Positions 43,554 to 53,966 of a stretch of DNA of 64,000 nucleotides are shown piece by piece. Location of the stretch: positions 4,302,001 to 4,366,000 of the forward strand of contig CANTUQ010000106.1 of NCBI GenBank assembly GCA_947683425.1, given 5' to 3'. Under the pieces are notes generated by a model. The model was not told the DNA's origin. It was given only the letters and a program-made list of their open reading frames with translations, and did no database searches. Position 1 is the first letter of the stretch. Every line of letters begins with the position of its first letter. Source of the DNA: Excoecaria cochinchinensis. Taxonomy: Eukaryota; Streptophyta; Magnoliopsida; Malpighiales; Euphorbiaceae. Both the position numbers and the translations under genes were made by a program.

Positions 43554-45071
43554 ATTTTAAGGAAAAGTTCCTGGTTGTCTATTCGACATTGAAGTTGCAA
43601 GTTGGCCCAATTGTATTTCCAAGTTCCTCATAGACGCATCTTGATTCTGGTTCCATTGTTATTGGGATTTCCACCTTGCTTCTTAATTTGCCATAAATTG
43701 TTGCTGTCTATTCACAAACTGTTGTTGACTATTCATGAAGCTAGCCAACATATCTTCCAAATTTGGCTTCTTTTTTTGTACAGGTGGCCTTGGTTGATAA
43801 CCCGGTGGGTGATAAGCTTAAGAATGGGATTGGTTTGGGCCCTGCCCTTGATGATATGGTGGATAGGGGTTTTGATAATTATTGGAGGGTTGCGGTTGGT
43901 ATGACTGGTTGTTTTGGTTGAAAGGGGCTCTTGGTTGTGGTTGGGAAGATGAAGCATTCTGATTTCCATCCCTCCAAGAGAAGTTAGGGTGGTTCCTCCA
44001 ACCTGGGTTATAGGTGTTGCTGTAAAGATCATTCCTGCGGTAATCTCCTACAGTATTTACATCTCCCATTGCTCCACCTTCTTGACTATATTAACCGCTT
44101 TCATACTGCCCACTCTCTTGAGAGACTGAGGACACATTTCGAACCTTCAATCCACTCATCTCCTTCTGCATTGATTCTATCTGTGCCTTCAGCATTGATA
44201 TTTCATCCACATTATGTATTCCTTGCCGTTTTGGAATTGCTCTAGGAGTAGCCCATTGAGCATCATTTGCTGCCATCTCATCCAACATAAGAAAAGCTTC
44301 TTCTGGCAGCCTATTCAAAAAGGAACCTCCTGATGATGCATCCAAAAGTGACCTTGTCTATGGGGTAACTCCAGCATAAAATAAAGTCATCAATTGATGT
44401 ACAACTATCTCATGGTGCGAACAGCTTCTCAATAATCTCCTAAATCTCTCCAAAGCCTCATGAAAAGGCTCTTCATTCATTTGAGCAAAACCCATAATGC
44501 TGTTACGAATTCTTGCAGTCTTGGTGGGAGGGAAAAATCTCATTAAGAATTTCTCTTGTAATTGCTCCCATGATCTTATTGATTGACTTGGTAGCATCTG
44601 CAACCAGTCCCTTGCTTTTTCAATTAATGTAAATGGAAACAATTTCAACCTTACTGCATCAAAAGTGACACCCGGGATCTGAACTGTATCACTGACCTCC
44701 AAAAATATATCTAAATACTGTGCAGGATCTTCCAATTCTGATCCTGAAAACTGGTTTCTTTGTACCATAGTAATGGTTGCTGGTTTAAGTTCAAATTGCA
44801 CTCTCCTAGGCAACACAATTGTCCTGTGATCCTCATTCCATCTTGGTACAGCATAGTCTCTTATTGTCCTCTGCCTTGGGACTTCTTCTCCATAATTACC
44901 CGGCATCTCTTCTTGTGCTCATGGCACTTGTTCGTTCTCGGGAGGAAATTCATCAACAGGGAGAGGATTGTTTTCCATGTTGTTATCTCTATTGGCTCTC
45001 CTGCGTTGATGCAAAGTTCTCTCGATTTCAGGGTCATAGGGTGCTACTTTTTCTTGCCTCAATCTGCTCAT
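43554..45071 (-). pseudogene. gag: Athila gag, in-frame stops and low-complexity C-terminus
   Basis: Starts MSRLRQEKVAPYDPEI at 45071. A TGA lies near 44936. The capsid-type block (44906-44358) has LEDPAQYLDIFLEV, LFPFTLIEKARDWL and EKFLMRFFPPTKTARIRNSI. After a TAG at 44355-44357, the next block reads LLDASSGGSFL and AQIESMQKEM. The C-terminus is rich in Gln, Asn, Pro and Tyr. Further TAA stops lie near 44089 and 43815. Confidence 0.87.
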
Positions 45072-45160
45072 ACACCACAACTACCTGAAAAAAATAAGAA
45101 ATAATAAAATCAGAAAAATAAAAACACATACAAATAAAAATCAAAACTTACTAACAACGC

Positions 45161-45181
45161 CAGTCCCCGGCAACGGCGCCA
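45161..45181 (-). other. Primer binding site of the Athila element
   Basis: On the - strand TGGCGCCGTTGCCGGGGAC lies six bases after the 5' LTR end. This is the usual Asp-tRNA primer site of plant Athila-type elements. Confidence 0.88.
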
Positions 45182-45187
45182 AAAACT

Positions 45188-46835
45188 TGACGCGACCTCA
45201 GCAAGTGTACTGAATCGGCAAGAATACAGTGGAGTAATTTTTAAGATCCCGAGTTATCGTACCCAAGGGACTGAATTGTACAAGTGTTGATAAATAAATG
45301 TATGCTAAAGAATTCCCAATTGCTGAGAGTGATAAGTTATGTAATGCAAAATTAAGACAAATAACAGATGAAATAATTAATTCAACAACGTTAAAATAAT
45401 CAATTTTAATAAAGATTTGATAAAATGATTAACAGATCTTGCTAAGGAATACCCATTCTCCCCATAATACCATGCAAATGCTTAAACATAATAATTTCAT
45501 ATGCAATTCAGTGAACAACCTAGCCTATACCCTAGCCTGCCTTTCGGATCCAGCTTCTCTAAAACATGCACCTACCATCCCGAATTCAGCACATAAATTA
45601 GTAATCAAAACAGGTCTTAAGTCCTGAGCTTAGATGGTCCTACCATCCCGGATTCAGACATCAAAACTCAATTGTCTCTCACCATTCTGAACCTATTAAA
45701 ATAGAAGTCCACAGATTTAATTACCATCCCGGATTCATCAAATCAATGAAAATCGATAGAAATAGAACAGAGTATGTGTAAGTTCATGAAACAAATTACA
45801 ATCAAAGATTATCACGGTAGATCAATCTCAAACTTGCATTAATTTCAATAACAAATAGATTAATTTAGAGAAGATAAAACTGAAGCATATGCATAAATCA
45901 ATCCACACAAAGCATTCACACGGTTATTAGGGATTCAAGGCATCCCTTAACAAGAAAAGGAACTACTCACTCATGATTGAAATAAAAACTGAATTAAATA
46001 GAGAGAAATTGATATTACCCATTTGAGATCTGAAAATGAAATTCTTACAATAATAAAAAATGACGTTCTTTAAACTGAATCAGCTAATAAGACTTCCAAA
46101 ATTAATTATAATTTCTCCAATCCCCAAATTCTCCAGATCTATCCCAACTGAATAATTAATTGTAAAAATATATGAAAAATCTAAACTTAAGTTGCAGAGA
46201 AAGAAAATAATATCTGACTTCCGTTTCCCAAAAGATAGCTCCCCTTAATGTCTAATTTCAGCCCCTATATAATAGTTAAAGTCAAACGGTGGCCTGACAA
46301 TCTTTGATTTTGTCCATATTTTATTCACATGCATGATTTCCGAGTTACACGGCGGTATGCGAGTCTATCACCGCCATGTAACTTCATACTTGATGACAGT
46401 TCTTTGAAATATTTCTGTTTACACGGCGGTATGATAGTCCCTTACCGCCGTGTAGCCACTTCTGGTCAGCATCTTTGATTTTTTTTCCCATGAATAGCGC
46501 CGTTAATCACGCTTCACATAGCGCTGAGAGAAGTTCTTACCACCGTGTATCCTCCTACGTAACTCAAAGTCCCGATGTACACGGCGGTAAGACAGCTCAT
46601 TACCGCCATGTGATGTCCTTCTGCTGCCTTTTGATACTTTTGATCTTACACGGCGGTATGGAACTTTCTCACCGCCGTGTAAGTACCTAAAACACCAAAA
46701 CAACATTAAAAACTCACTTTAGTGTACCAAATAAAATCTAATAATACTTCAACAAAAACACACCGAAATAAGGGCTTCTAAACTCAAAAGTGAGCTGAAA
46801 ATTCACATAAAAACAACATAGATTTGAACTTATCA
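45188..46835 (-). repeat. 5' LTR of the Athila element
   Basis: It starts TGATAAGTTC at 46835 on the - strand and ends CGCGTCA at 45188, next to the primer site. It is the partner of 33574-35197. It carries the less decayed set of five palindromes. Confidence 0.92.
46262..46684 (-). promoter_or_regulatory. U3 palindrome array and TATA box of the Athila 5' LTR
   Basis: Five copies of an ACACGGCGGTA..TACCGCCGTGT palindrome lie at about 46344-46382, 46419-46454, 46514-46549, 46577-46612 and 46646-46682. On the - strand they lie upstream of AACTATTATATAGGGGC (about 46262-46277), the likely TATA box. Confidence 0.7.
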
Positions 46836-46840
46836 GGTGA

Positions 46841-47333
46841 CGAGGAGGCGGCGGCGGTGTCGGGTGGGGCTGAAACCCGACTCCAAATGCGCGAGAAGAA
46901 GGTTGTCCTCGCGCGCAAAAGAGGGGAAAGAAGGAAGAGCGACGCCGGAGGCCAGCAGCGGGGAAGGAAGCGGCTGGACGGTGGGGAACGACGGGAAGGA
47001 GGAAGGGGCATACGGGGAAGGAGAGGCAGCTAGATTTGGATCGGGATCGGGCAGAGAGGGAAAGAAGAGAAGAAAAGAAAGAAAATGAAGAAGAGGAGGG
47101 GAAGCTCAAAACGACGTAGTTTTGGGTTTTCTCTCACTTTTTTTTTATTAAATTAAATTACCATTTTACCCTCCCCAATACACATACACACACCAATATT
47201 TACAAAAAAAAAATTAATCCCCTAAATTTTTAATATTATACACCCACTCCCTTCACAAATTATTTAATTTATTTACTTAAAATATCGGATTCATTACTCT
47301 CACTATTCGGGTCCATTATTTTAGGGCTTTACC
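46841..47333 (-). repeat. 5' LTR of the chromovirus, proximal part
   Basis: It continues the LTR broken at 33573 and matches 23165-23657. The terminal bases are altered (GGGCTTTACC instead of GGGCGTTACA). Sequence after about 47333 is unrelated to the LTR. Confidence 0.85.
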
Positions 47334-47605
47334 ATTTGTCTTGACAGTTTACAATTTTACATCAGTGTGGTTTTCAAGTCAATCGAATGCATTAGATGAT
47401 TGTTTTCTGATGCAGATGAAATCGGTTAGTCCATTCGAAATTACCTAAGACATCGAACAGGGTGGTGCCACTCAACAATATGGAAACATGCCAATGGTAC
47501 AATTGATCTCCAATTTTGTAGTCCATTCATACAAAAATCTGACAATAAGTACATGACATTATTGTACGGCTCATATTCCATTTGCAAAAATTTTTTACAA
47601 GTGAA
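47334..47605. other. Pre-existing flanking DNA, no identified gene
   Basis: About 270 bp between the chromovirus LTR and a hAT-like element. A stretch near 47450-47600 is open on the + strand (WCHSTIWKHANG, then MTLLYGSYSICKN), but I do not recognise it. Confidence 0.4.
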
Positions 47606-48787
47606 AAAAATTAAGGCTGTGCATCGGTCAGGTTCGGGTCAACCTGACCCGAACCCGACCAACCTGAAACCCCAAAAAGATCCCAAATCTCCCCCCGAAC
47701 CGACCCTTATTATAACTAGGGGCCCGAATCGACGAACCTGATTATTTTCAGGCCCCGACCCGACAAACCCGATTTACCCGAATTAAATATGTAAAAAAAT
47801 AAAAATTAAATAACATATAATTAAATTAAAAGTTTTTTGCTGTTTAGCGTCCATATAATTAACATAACCGGTTAAAATTAATTAACATTAATTAACATAT
47901 AATTTAAAACCCTATTAAACTATAAAAACATTCACGTAACATTTCACTTTTCACCATCATAAAATATTTAAAAATTACAATAAACTAAAAATTTAAAAAT
48001 TCTTAAAACTTATATTACATAATAATTAATAAAAATAATAAATATCAAAGTCCATGGAATCCACCATCTTCGATCTTCAACCTAATTCACAAACAACCTA
48101 ATTACATATAGTTAGTACACTAAATGCACACAGTAACACAGAACAAACTCACAGAAGACACTCACCAAATAACACAGCAACACTATCTTTGCATCTTTGG
48201 CTTCGAATCATGCAAATAAGACCAACAAAAAATGGGATGCAGGATATTAAACCAACAAAAAAAACCCAATCTTTTAAACCAAAAAAATAGCAATATAGTA
48301 ACAAGTAACCCAAAAAATCGCAACACAATATTCAGTATCACAAAAAATAGCAAAAAATGGTAACACAAAGCATGAAAGCAAAGAAGAGGAAAAAGAAAAT
48401 GCAAACAAAGAAATCCCAACAAAATCGTAACAACGAAAAAGTAAACATAGTGAGCGATACTTACTTCCGGTGGCAATAGGTGGTAGAGGGGTGCAATAGC
48501 GAACGGCGGTGGAGATTGGTGGCGGCGCTGAGGCAGATGCTATTTGAGAGTTAGGGATTTCAAGAGAAATCGAGAAAGAGGGAGAGAGGAAAGTGAAGAA
48601 ATGGGTTTTTTTTTGTTTATATGTGGATTTTTTTACATCGGGTCGGGTTTAAAGGGGTTTTAAACCGACCCGACCTGAACTCGAACTACCTTAATTTCTT
48701 ACACCCGACCCGATCCGTACCTCCCGAACAACCTTACCCGAATAGCTTGTTCGGATTATTCGGGTCGGGTTTTGCACACTCCTAATA
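47606..48787. mobile_element. hAT-like non-autonomous element
   Basis: The left end AGGCTGTGCATCGG and the right end, read inward as AGGAGTGTGCAAAAC, form imperfect terminal inverted repeats. They are followed on both sides by CCCGACCC/GGGTCGGG-rich subterminal sequence. These are typical of plant hAT elements. The 1.2-kb interior is AT-rich with no transposase. A GC-richer patch at 48470-48600 may be old 5' UTR. I could not settle the 8-bp target duplication. Confidence 0.62.
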
Positions 48788-49292
48788 AAAATATTATTAA
48801 TAAGTTTTTTCTAATGCGCGAGATTGAATAATTTATCATGGATAAAAAAAATAAATACAAACCTGATTAGGACGCTCGATGTCTAACTCCAGATGATAAT
48901 CATTTACATATAATAATAATAATAATATTCCAAATAATAATAATAATTTCAATGACTATACTTGAGAAGCTGTTGGTCTGATCTCTTACATTTTGCAGTT
49001 TTTCTTAATTAATAAAAATCTTGCGTTTATCAAGATATGAGACAAAGAAGAGAGGAGAAAGATATCATATTTACTAAGCCACATCTACTTGCATTGTCTA
49101 TACTATTTATACTATATATAAAAGTACAAAGTAGGTGAATTTTTTTAGAATAAAATAATCTTTACTTTTTATGTTATTAACAAAAATATATATATAAGAA
49201 TTAAAGTTAAAACAAAATTAAGGTCGCACTATTAAAAAGAAAACATGCAATGGATGGATTTTTAGGGAGCATACAGTGTGGACGGTATTGAC

Positions 49293-49346
<54 letters not shown>

Positions 49347-50450
49347 TAATTCCAAATTAAACTCAATTACTTTTAAAATTTGTTTATACTATCAAAAAAT
49401 ATTAATAAAATTATTCTTAAATAAATATGAAAAATAAATAATTATTGTAAAAGAATTATTATTATTAGACTAAATTAATCCTTAATTATTCTATTATTAA
49501 ACTCAATTAACTCTTTGTTTTTTATTTTTTTATATAGTAGACCTGTAAGATAATGGATAAATTGAAATTTTTAATTCACACGGTGATAATAAATATAACA
49601 ATTGATTAATTTATTATTATATTAACTAAGTATTTAATATTTTTCATTAACAAATTTCAAAGTAGGTCTGGCAAACAGGTCGGATTGGATCAAGATATGT
49701 TGGGTTATAAACGGATTAGATTACACAGGGGGAGACAAGTTATAGATCGATCCATTTGACCTGTTTGTTTTTTCATTAAAATATATTAATTAAACAATGC
49801 ATCTTAGTTCTTAAACATATTAACTAAAGATATAATTTCATGTTTTGGATAATTTTTTTTTAGGCCTTGCTCTCCTTTATTCACCAAAAAAACTAAAGCA
49901 AGCTTAATTATAAAAATTTTGTCAATATTCAATTTGAAAAAAAATATTTGAATTTAATTAACTCAATTATATTTTTTCAATTAGCCAAGAACATCAATGC
50001 TTGACAATTGGGAATTGAAGAGAATAGTTAATAAATTAAAATACCATGGTCTATAGCGGCCTCACGTATCCAAGTCAAAAATTTATGAGATTGTTTAAAT
50101 AATATTTTTTAATTGGCTACTATTTATATAAAATAATATTATTGTATAAATTAATTGATAAATCTAAATAAATATTATATTTGTAAAAGTAAACTAAAAA
50201 GTGCAAGTCACGCACTGTATTTGGATTGTAAAAAAATTACAACTTATAATTTGGTAAAACAACCAACACTGCCGATTATATGTGGCAAGGAAGAGAGCTA
50301 TGTTTAATGATATTCTTTAGAAATGTTTACGGCTTACACCCGTCAATCTGTCACTTGATCCTTAAGGGGACAAAGATTTGACTAGACTAATTGGTAAAAA
50401 TATTTATCAAAATAGGGTGAAAAGAAAAATATTACCGGGAGTAGATTTTT
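48788..50450. other. AT-rich intergenic DNA, no gene seen
   Basis: No open frames of note. It contains short AAT/ATT-rich runs (48909-48950) and a longer one listed separately. TAGGTCTGGCAAACAGGTCGG at 49664-49684 could be a further hAT-type end, but no partner was found. Confidence 0.6.
49293..49346. repeat. (ATA)n microsatellite
   Basis: An uninterrupted run of about 18 ATA/AAT triplets. Confidence 0.95.
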
Positions 50451-50454
50451 TTGA

Positions 50455-50670
50455 AGTCGCAGCTGACACTTGCGTCGTCAGAGTGGTGGGCCCCATACCT
50501 GTGTGAGGCATTTTTGACTGATGTCGCGGTTAGTACCTGCGGCATCACAGTCTAACGCTGCAGCCAAGTACTGCGGCGCCAGACTCAAAGACGCAGCACA
50601 GAGCTGCGTCTTTGACTCTAACGCCGCAGAACTGGGCTGCGGCATCAGACGAATTTATGCAATATAAATG
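50455..50670 (+). promoter_or_regulatory. Palindrome-rich promoter of the Mutator-like gene
   Basis: A GC-rich patch in AT-rich DNA with about five hairpins. The best is TCAAAGACGCAGC-acaga-GCTGCGTCTTTGA (585-597 and 603-615 of 50 kb), with perfect 13-bp arms. Others are TGATGTCGC..GCGGCATCA (50519-50547) and ACGCCGCAG..CTGCGGC (50621-50645). AATATAAATG at 50661-50670 is a well-placed TATA box. A likely 5' splice site, GAGGTATGTT, follows near 50791. Confidence 0.6.
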
Positions 50671-50958
50671 CACTCCGGTCTGTATTTTTCTACCGAAAGC
50701 AACGCTGAATTTATTTACTAAAAGCAACGTTTCGAAGCAAGTTTAGAAAATCCAGCAAAAATTCGTCAAAAGATTTAAGTATTAAATTCGAGGTATGTTT
50801 TGAATTTTTTTTATGTTTATTTACTACCATATAAATGCAAAAACAATAAAAAATAAAAATAAAATTGTTTTATTATTATAGTGTTTGAATATTAGCATGC
50901 AATTTAATTTGAAATAATTTTTATGTAGTGTAGAAAAATTAATTATTTTTATTATGGT

Positions 50959-51350
50959 AGATGGTACGCACATACTTAACTCCAATAGCTATGATGAGTG
51001 ATACTGCCAAACAAATTGTCGCACAAAAATGGAATGATGATTTATATAGCTTTCGGTTGGAAATGGCATAACAATGTTCAATCATATTATTACAGTTAAT
51101 AAAAAGTTACAAGGAATTATAATGAGAGGATATCGAATGGAAAAAGCAGAGATGGTTGAAGCTCTTTACACGACAATACCATTATGATATCTAAAGTCTG
51201 TAATGAAAATTTGGAACAATGAAACTGTGACGAAATACGAGAAATTAGTTATGATTTTCGTAAAAGATGTAATAGAAGTTAGTGAAGAAAAATATTTAAA
51301 AATTAGATATACTATGCCAGTGGAACAAAAAAATTTATTATAAGTGGTAC
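50959..51350 (+). pseudogene. Unrecognised exon-like sequence upstream of the Mutator-like transposase
   Basis: After a GGTAG splice-like site the + strand reads VRTYLTPIAMMSDTAKQIVAQKWNDDLYSFRLEM before a stop. Other frames show MRGYRMEKAEMVEALYTTIPL and NETVTKYEKLVMIFVKDVIE. It lies between the TATA box and the transposase N-terminus and could be decayed 5' coding sequence. I do not recognise a family. Confidence 0.3.
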
Positions 51351-51661
51351 AATTATAATAAATGGCCTGAACACTATGTTCATTAGAATTTTGTACAATG
51401 TAATGATATTTTGTGATACATGTTAAATAATTTAAATATATGTAAAAATATAATGTAATAATATTTGAGTGTCCATATACTATTATTAAGAATATTATTG
51501 TTATTGTTATTATTATTATTATTGGTTGATAATATATAATGAGTTAATTTATTATTAACTGATAAATAATTTGTTGTTTTAATTAATGAAAAAAGCATCT
51601 AAATTTGAAAAAATAATTTAAAAATATTAATCTCATATTTGAACTTATAGGCAATTTGAAG

Positions 51662-53966
51662 ATGGCATCATATACTGACTTTTATTTGCACACTGGTGGC
51701 CAAATAAGTTATGGATCGGGAGATTTTCAATATGATATATCTGATCCAAATGACATTACAAGGAGACTAAGGCTCAGAATAAACCTAGTTTTGCTGAATT
51801 GGTTCATAAAATTCACGTTAAATTGGGTCTGGGGCTAAACGACGTGGTTTCAAGAATTATATACAAGAGTCCAATGTACAACCGAGGTTCAATATGCTGA
51901 ACATCAGTGGATTTGGTGGATGATGATGATGTTGAGATAATACATGAAAATCTAAGAAGTAATGATGAGTGTACATTGGTGGAATTAATTATTGTGGTTA
52001 CTGAAGCTGATGCAACTGCCAATCTAGCGACAGATGATCTAGGTCCAAGTCAACTTATGTACGTAAATGATGTCGGTCCAAGTCAGCCAATGCAATATGT
52101 AAGTAGACATGATACTGAATTATTATCTCAAAGTAATTTTTGTGGAGGAGAAAATACAGATACAATACATAATGTCACTCAAAATCCACAACGTCAATCA
52201 GTTCGAAATGTAGGGGATGTTGTTCCTAGTCAGCCTAGCCAGTCTGTCAGTCGCTTGGCCGACGATACGAACAGAACAGGGACAAGTGAAGGATTCAGAC
52301 ACGGTGATCTACGTCGATCAGTAAGCCAGAGACCTGCTACTTCTGTGAGTCAACCCAGAAGGTCATTTAGCCGAAGGGTCGGTAACTTTATCAGTAAATC
52401 AATATTTGGGATAAGATAAAGCAGTCAGTCAAATGAATTAAATCTTGTTGAGGGATCTAATGCAGCAGAAATTTAGAGTACAGAACAAATTGGGGGACGA
52501 CGGTCAGTTTCTCAAATTTTAGACGTCAGACAACGACGACCTATATCCATTCTTGTTGATGTTAGTCGACGCCATATATTTCTCAGATTCTAGTTGAGGA
52601 ACCAACTCTGCGAACTGAGTCAGGTAGTCGAAGGGATGGTGATTTGTTGGATGATTCCTTACCCGTCAACAGTCCAATTAACAATGCAAATGATGTGCTA
52701 TTATCTAATCCAACCGATGCAAAACATGACAAAGAGCCATCATATGGGATGGGAGACATGGAGGATGACCCTGCTTTTTCATTAAGTAATGATTATGCAT
52801 CCGAGGATGATGTTAAGGGTGCCACTGCCAATATGAGTGAGGAAAGTGATGAATTTGAAAGTGGGGATAGTGACACATCTTATGCTACGCAATATGCGAG
52901 TCCATTGGCATCACTCCATCCTAAAGAGGATACAGGCCATGTAAACTACAACTTCCCTTCTGAACATTATACTGAAATCGATTTTGATGCAACACAAGTT
53001 GATTTGTCACAAGGAGTGCAATTTAACTCATAAGATGGCATGTCTGAGTTATCCACCGGTATGGTTTTCAATAGTAAGGAAGAAGTAAAATCTAGTGTGA
53101 AAAAGTATTCAATAATTAGAAATGTTGACTTCAGAGTTGTTGAATCAAAAGCAAAAACTTGGGTTTTGCGATGTGCAAATACTGAAAACGGATGCAATTG
53201 GAGGTTAAAAGCAGTAATGAAAGGGAATAGTCCTTTTTGGACGATCATCAGGTATGAGGGACCACATACATGCCTATTCACTAATATGTCTAAAGATCAC
53301 AGACAATTGGGATCAAAAATCATTCGGAATTGCATTATTGGAATGGTAAGTAAAAATCCAACCATGCCTGTTGATTTTATTATTGCGTCCATTAAGCAGC
53401 AATTTAAATTTGAAGTGTCGTACAAAAAGGCATGGTACGCTAAGATGAGAGCATTGGAGTCCGTTTTCAAAAATTACATAGATTCTTATGCGAGGCTGCC
53501 AAGTTTTTTATTAGCTCTGAAAACTTACACTCCTAGAACTGTGTATGAGCTAAAGGTGCAAGATACGGCCCTTCCAAATGTGAAGCAATTTCAAAGGGTT
53601 TTCTGGAGCTTTAAACTGGCTATTGATGGGCTTGTTCACTGTAAGCCCATTTTGTTGATCGATGGAACTTTCCTAACTGGAAAATTCCAACAAACACTTC
53701 TATTAGCCAGCTCATTCGATGGTAACAACATGTTGTTCCCGGTTCCTTTTGCTGTTATTGAGTCAAAAAATAAATCCAGTTGGGCATGGTTCATGCGATT
53801 AATTAGAAAGCATATGATGCAACGTTAGGGTGTAACAGTTATAACAGACAGACATGCTAGTATAATGGTTATTTTTCGAGATGAAAGAAGTGGGTGGAAG
53901 GAACCACTGTCATTTCACAGAATATGTTTACGCCACTTCGTCAGCAACTACAATAGCCATCATCAC
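51662..53966 (+). pseudogene. Mutator-like (MuDR) transposase, broken and cut by Tat-3
   Basis: Starts MASYTDFYLHTGGQISYGSG. A frameshift near 51780 moves the reading to PSFAELVHKIHVKLGLGLNDVV. An acidic, Ser/Gln-rich region follows (51907-53033) with stops at 52417 and 53031. The block 53040-53828 holds the MuDR DNA-binding-type domain (VFNSKEEVKSSVKKYSI, WVLRCANTENGCNWRLKAV) and the start of the MULE catalytic domain (KPILLIDGTFLTGKF). A TAG at 53826 precedes GVTVITDRHASIM, the second Asp region, in the same frame. Coding sequence is cut at 53966 by the Tat-3 LTR; the rest should lie beyond 64000. Confidence 0.82.

Larger units (their letters stand above)
33574..46835 (-). mobile_element. 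Athila-lineage Ty3/gypsy element on the - strand
   Basis: Both LTRs are present (45188-46835 as 5', 33574-35197 as 3'), with an Asp-type primer site, gag, protease, RT, RNase H, integrase, a downstream ORF-1 gene and a GTGTGGGG polypurine tract. Flanks are GATGA (33569-33573) and GGTGA (46836-46840), a target duplication with one difference. The protease/RT style (INLMPYFICRKL, VGRPFLNTTKALIDV) is that of Athila. It inserted in the 5' LTR of the chromovirus, so it is younger than that element. Confidence 0.93.
21844..47333 (-). mobile_element. Chromovirus (Tekay/Del type) on the - strand, with two nested insertions
   Basis: Reading on the - strand: 5' LTR (47333 to 31376, split by an Athila element), Met-tRNA primer site, gag (split by a solo LTR), protease, RT, RNase H, integrase, chromodomain, polypurine tract and 3' LTR (23657 to 21844, truncated). 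LTR ends read TGTAAC..GTTACA. The chromodomain remnant and the initiator-Met primer site support a chromovirus; Tekay/Del is the likely clade. All genes are broken. Confidence 0.9.

Noticed and set aside
47450..47605. Possible host exon (WCHSTIWKHANG..)
   Set aside because: It is short, has no recognisable family and no splice-site pair, so it is recorded only as unidentified flank.
48183..48476. Hydrophobic 97-codon frame on the - strand
   Set aside because: It lies in the AT-rich interior of the hAT-like element, with Phe/Leu bias from T-rich DNA and no domain.
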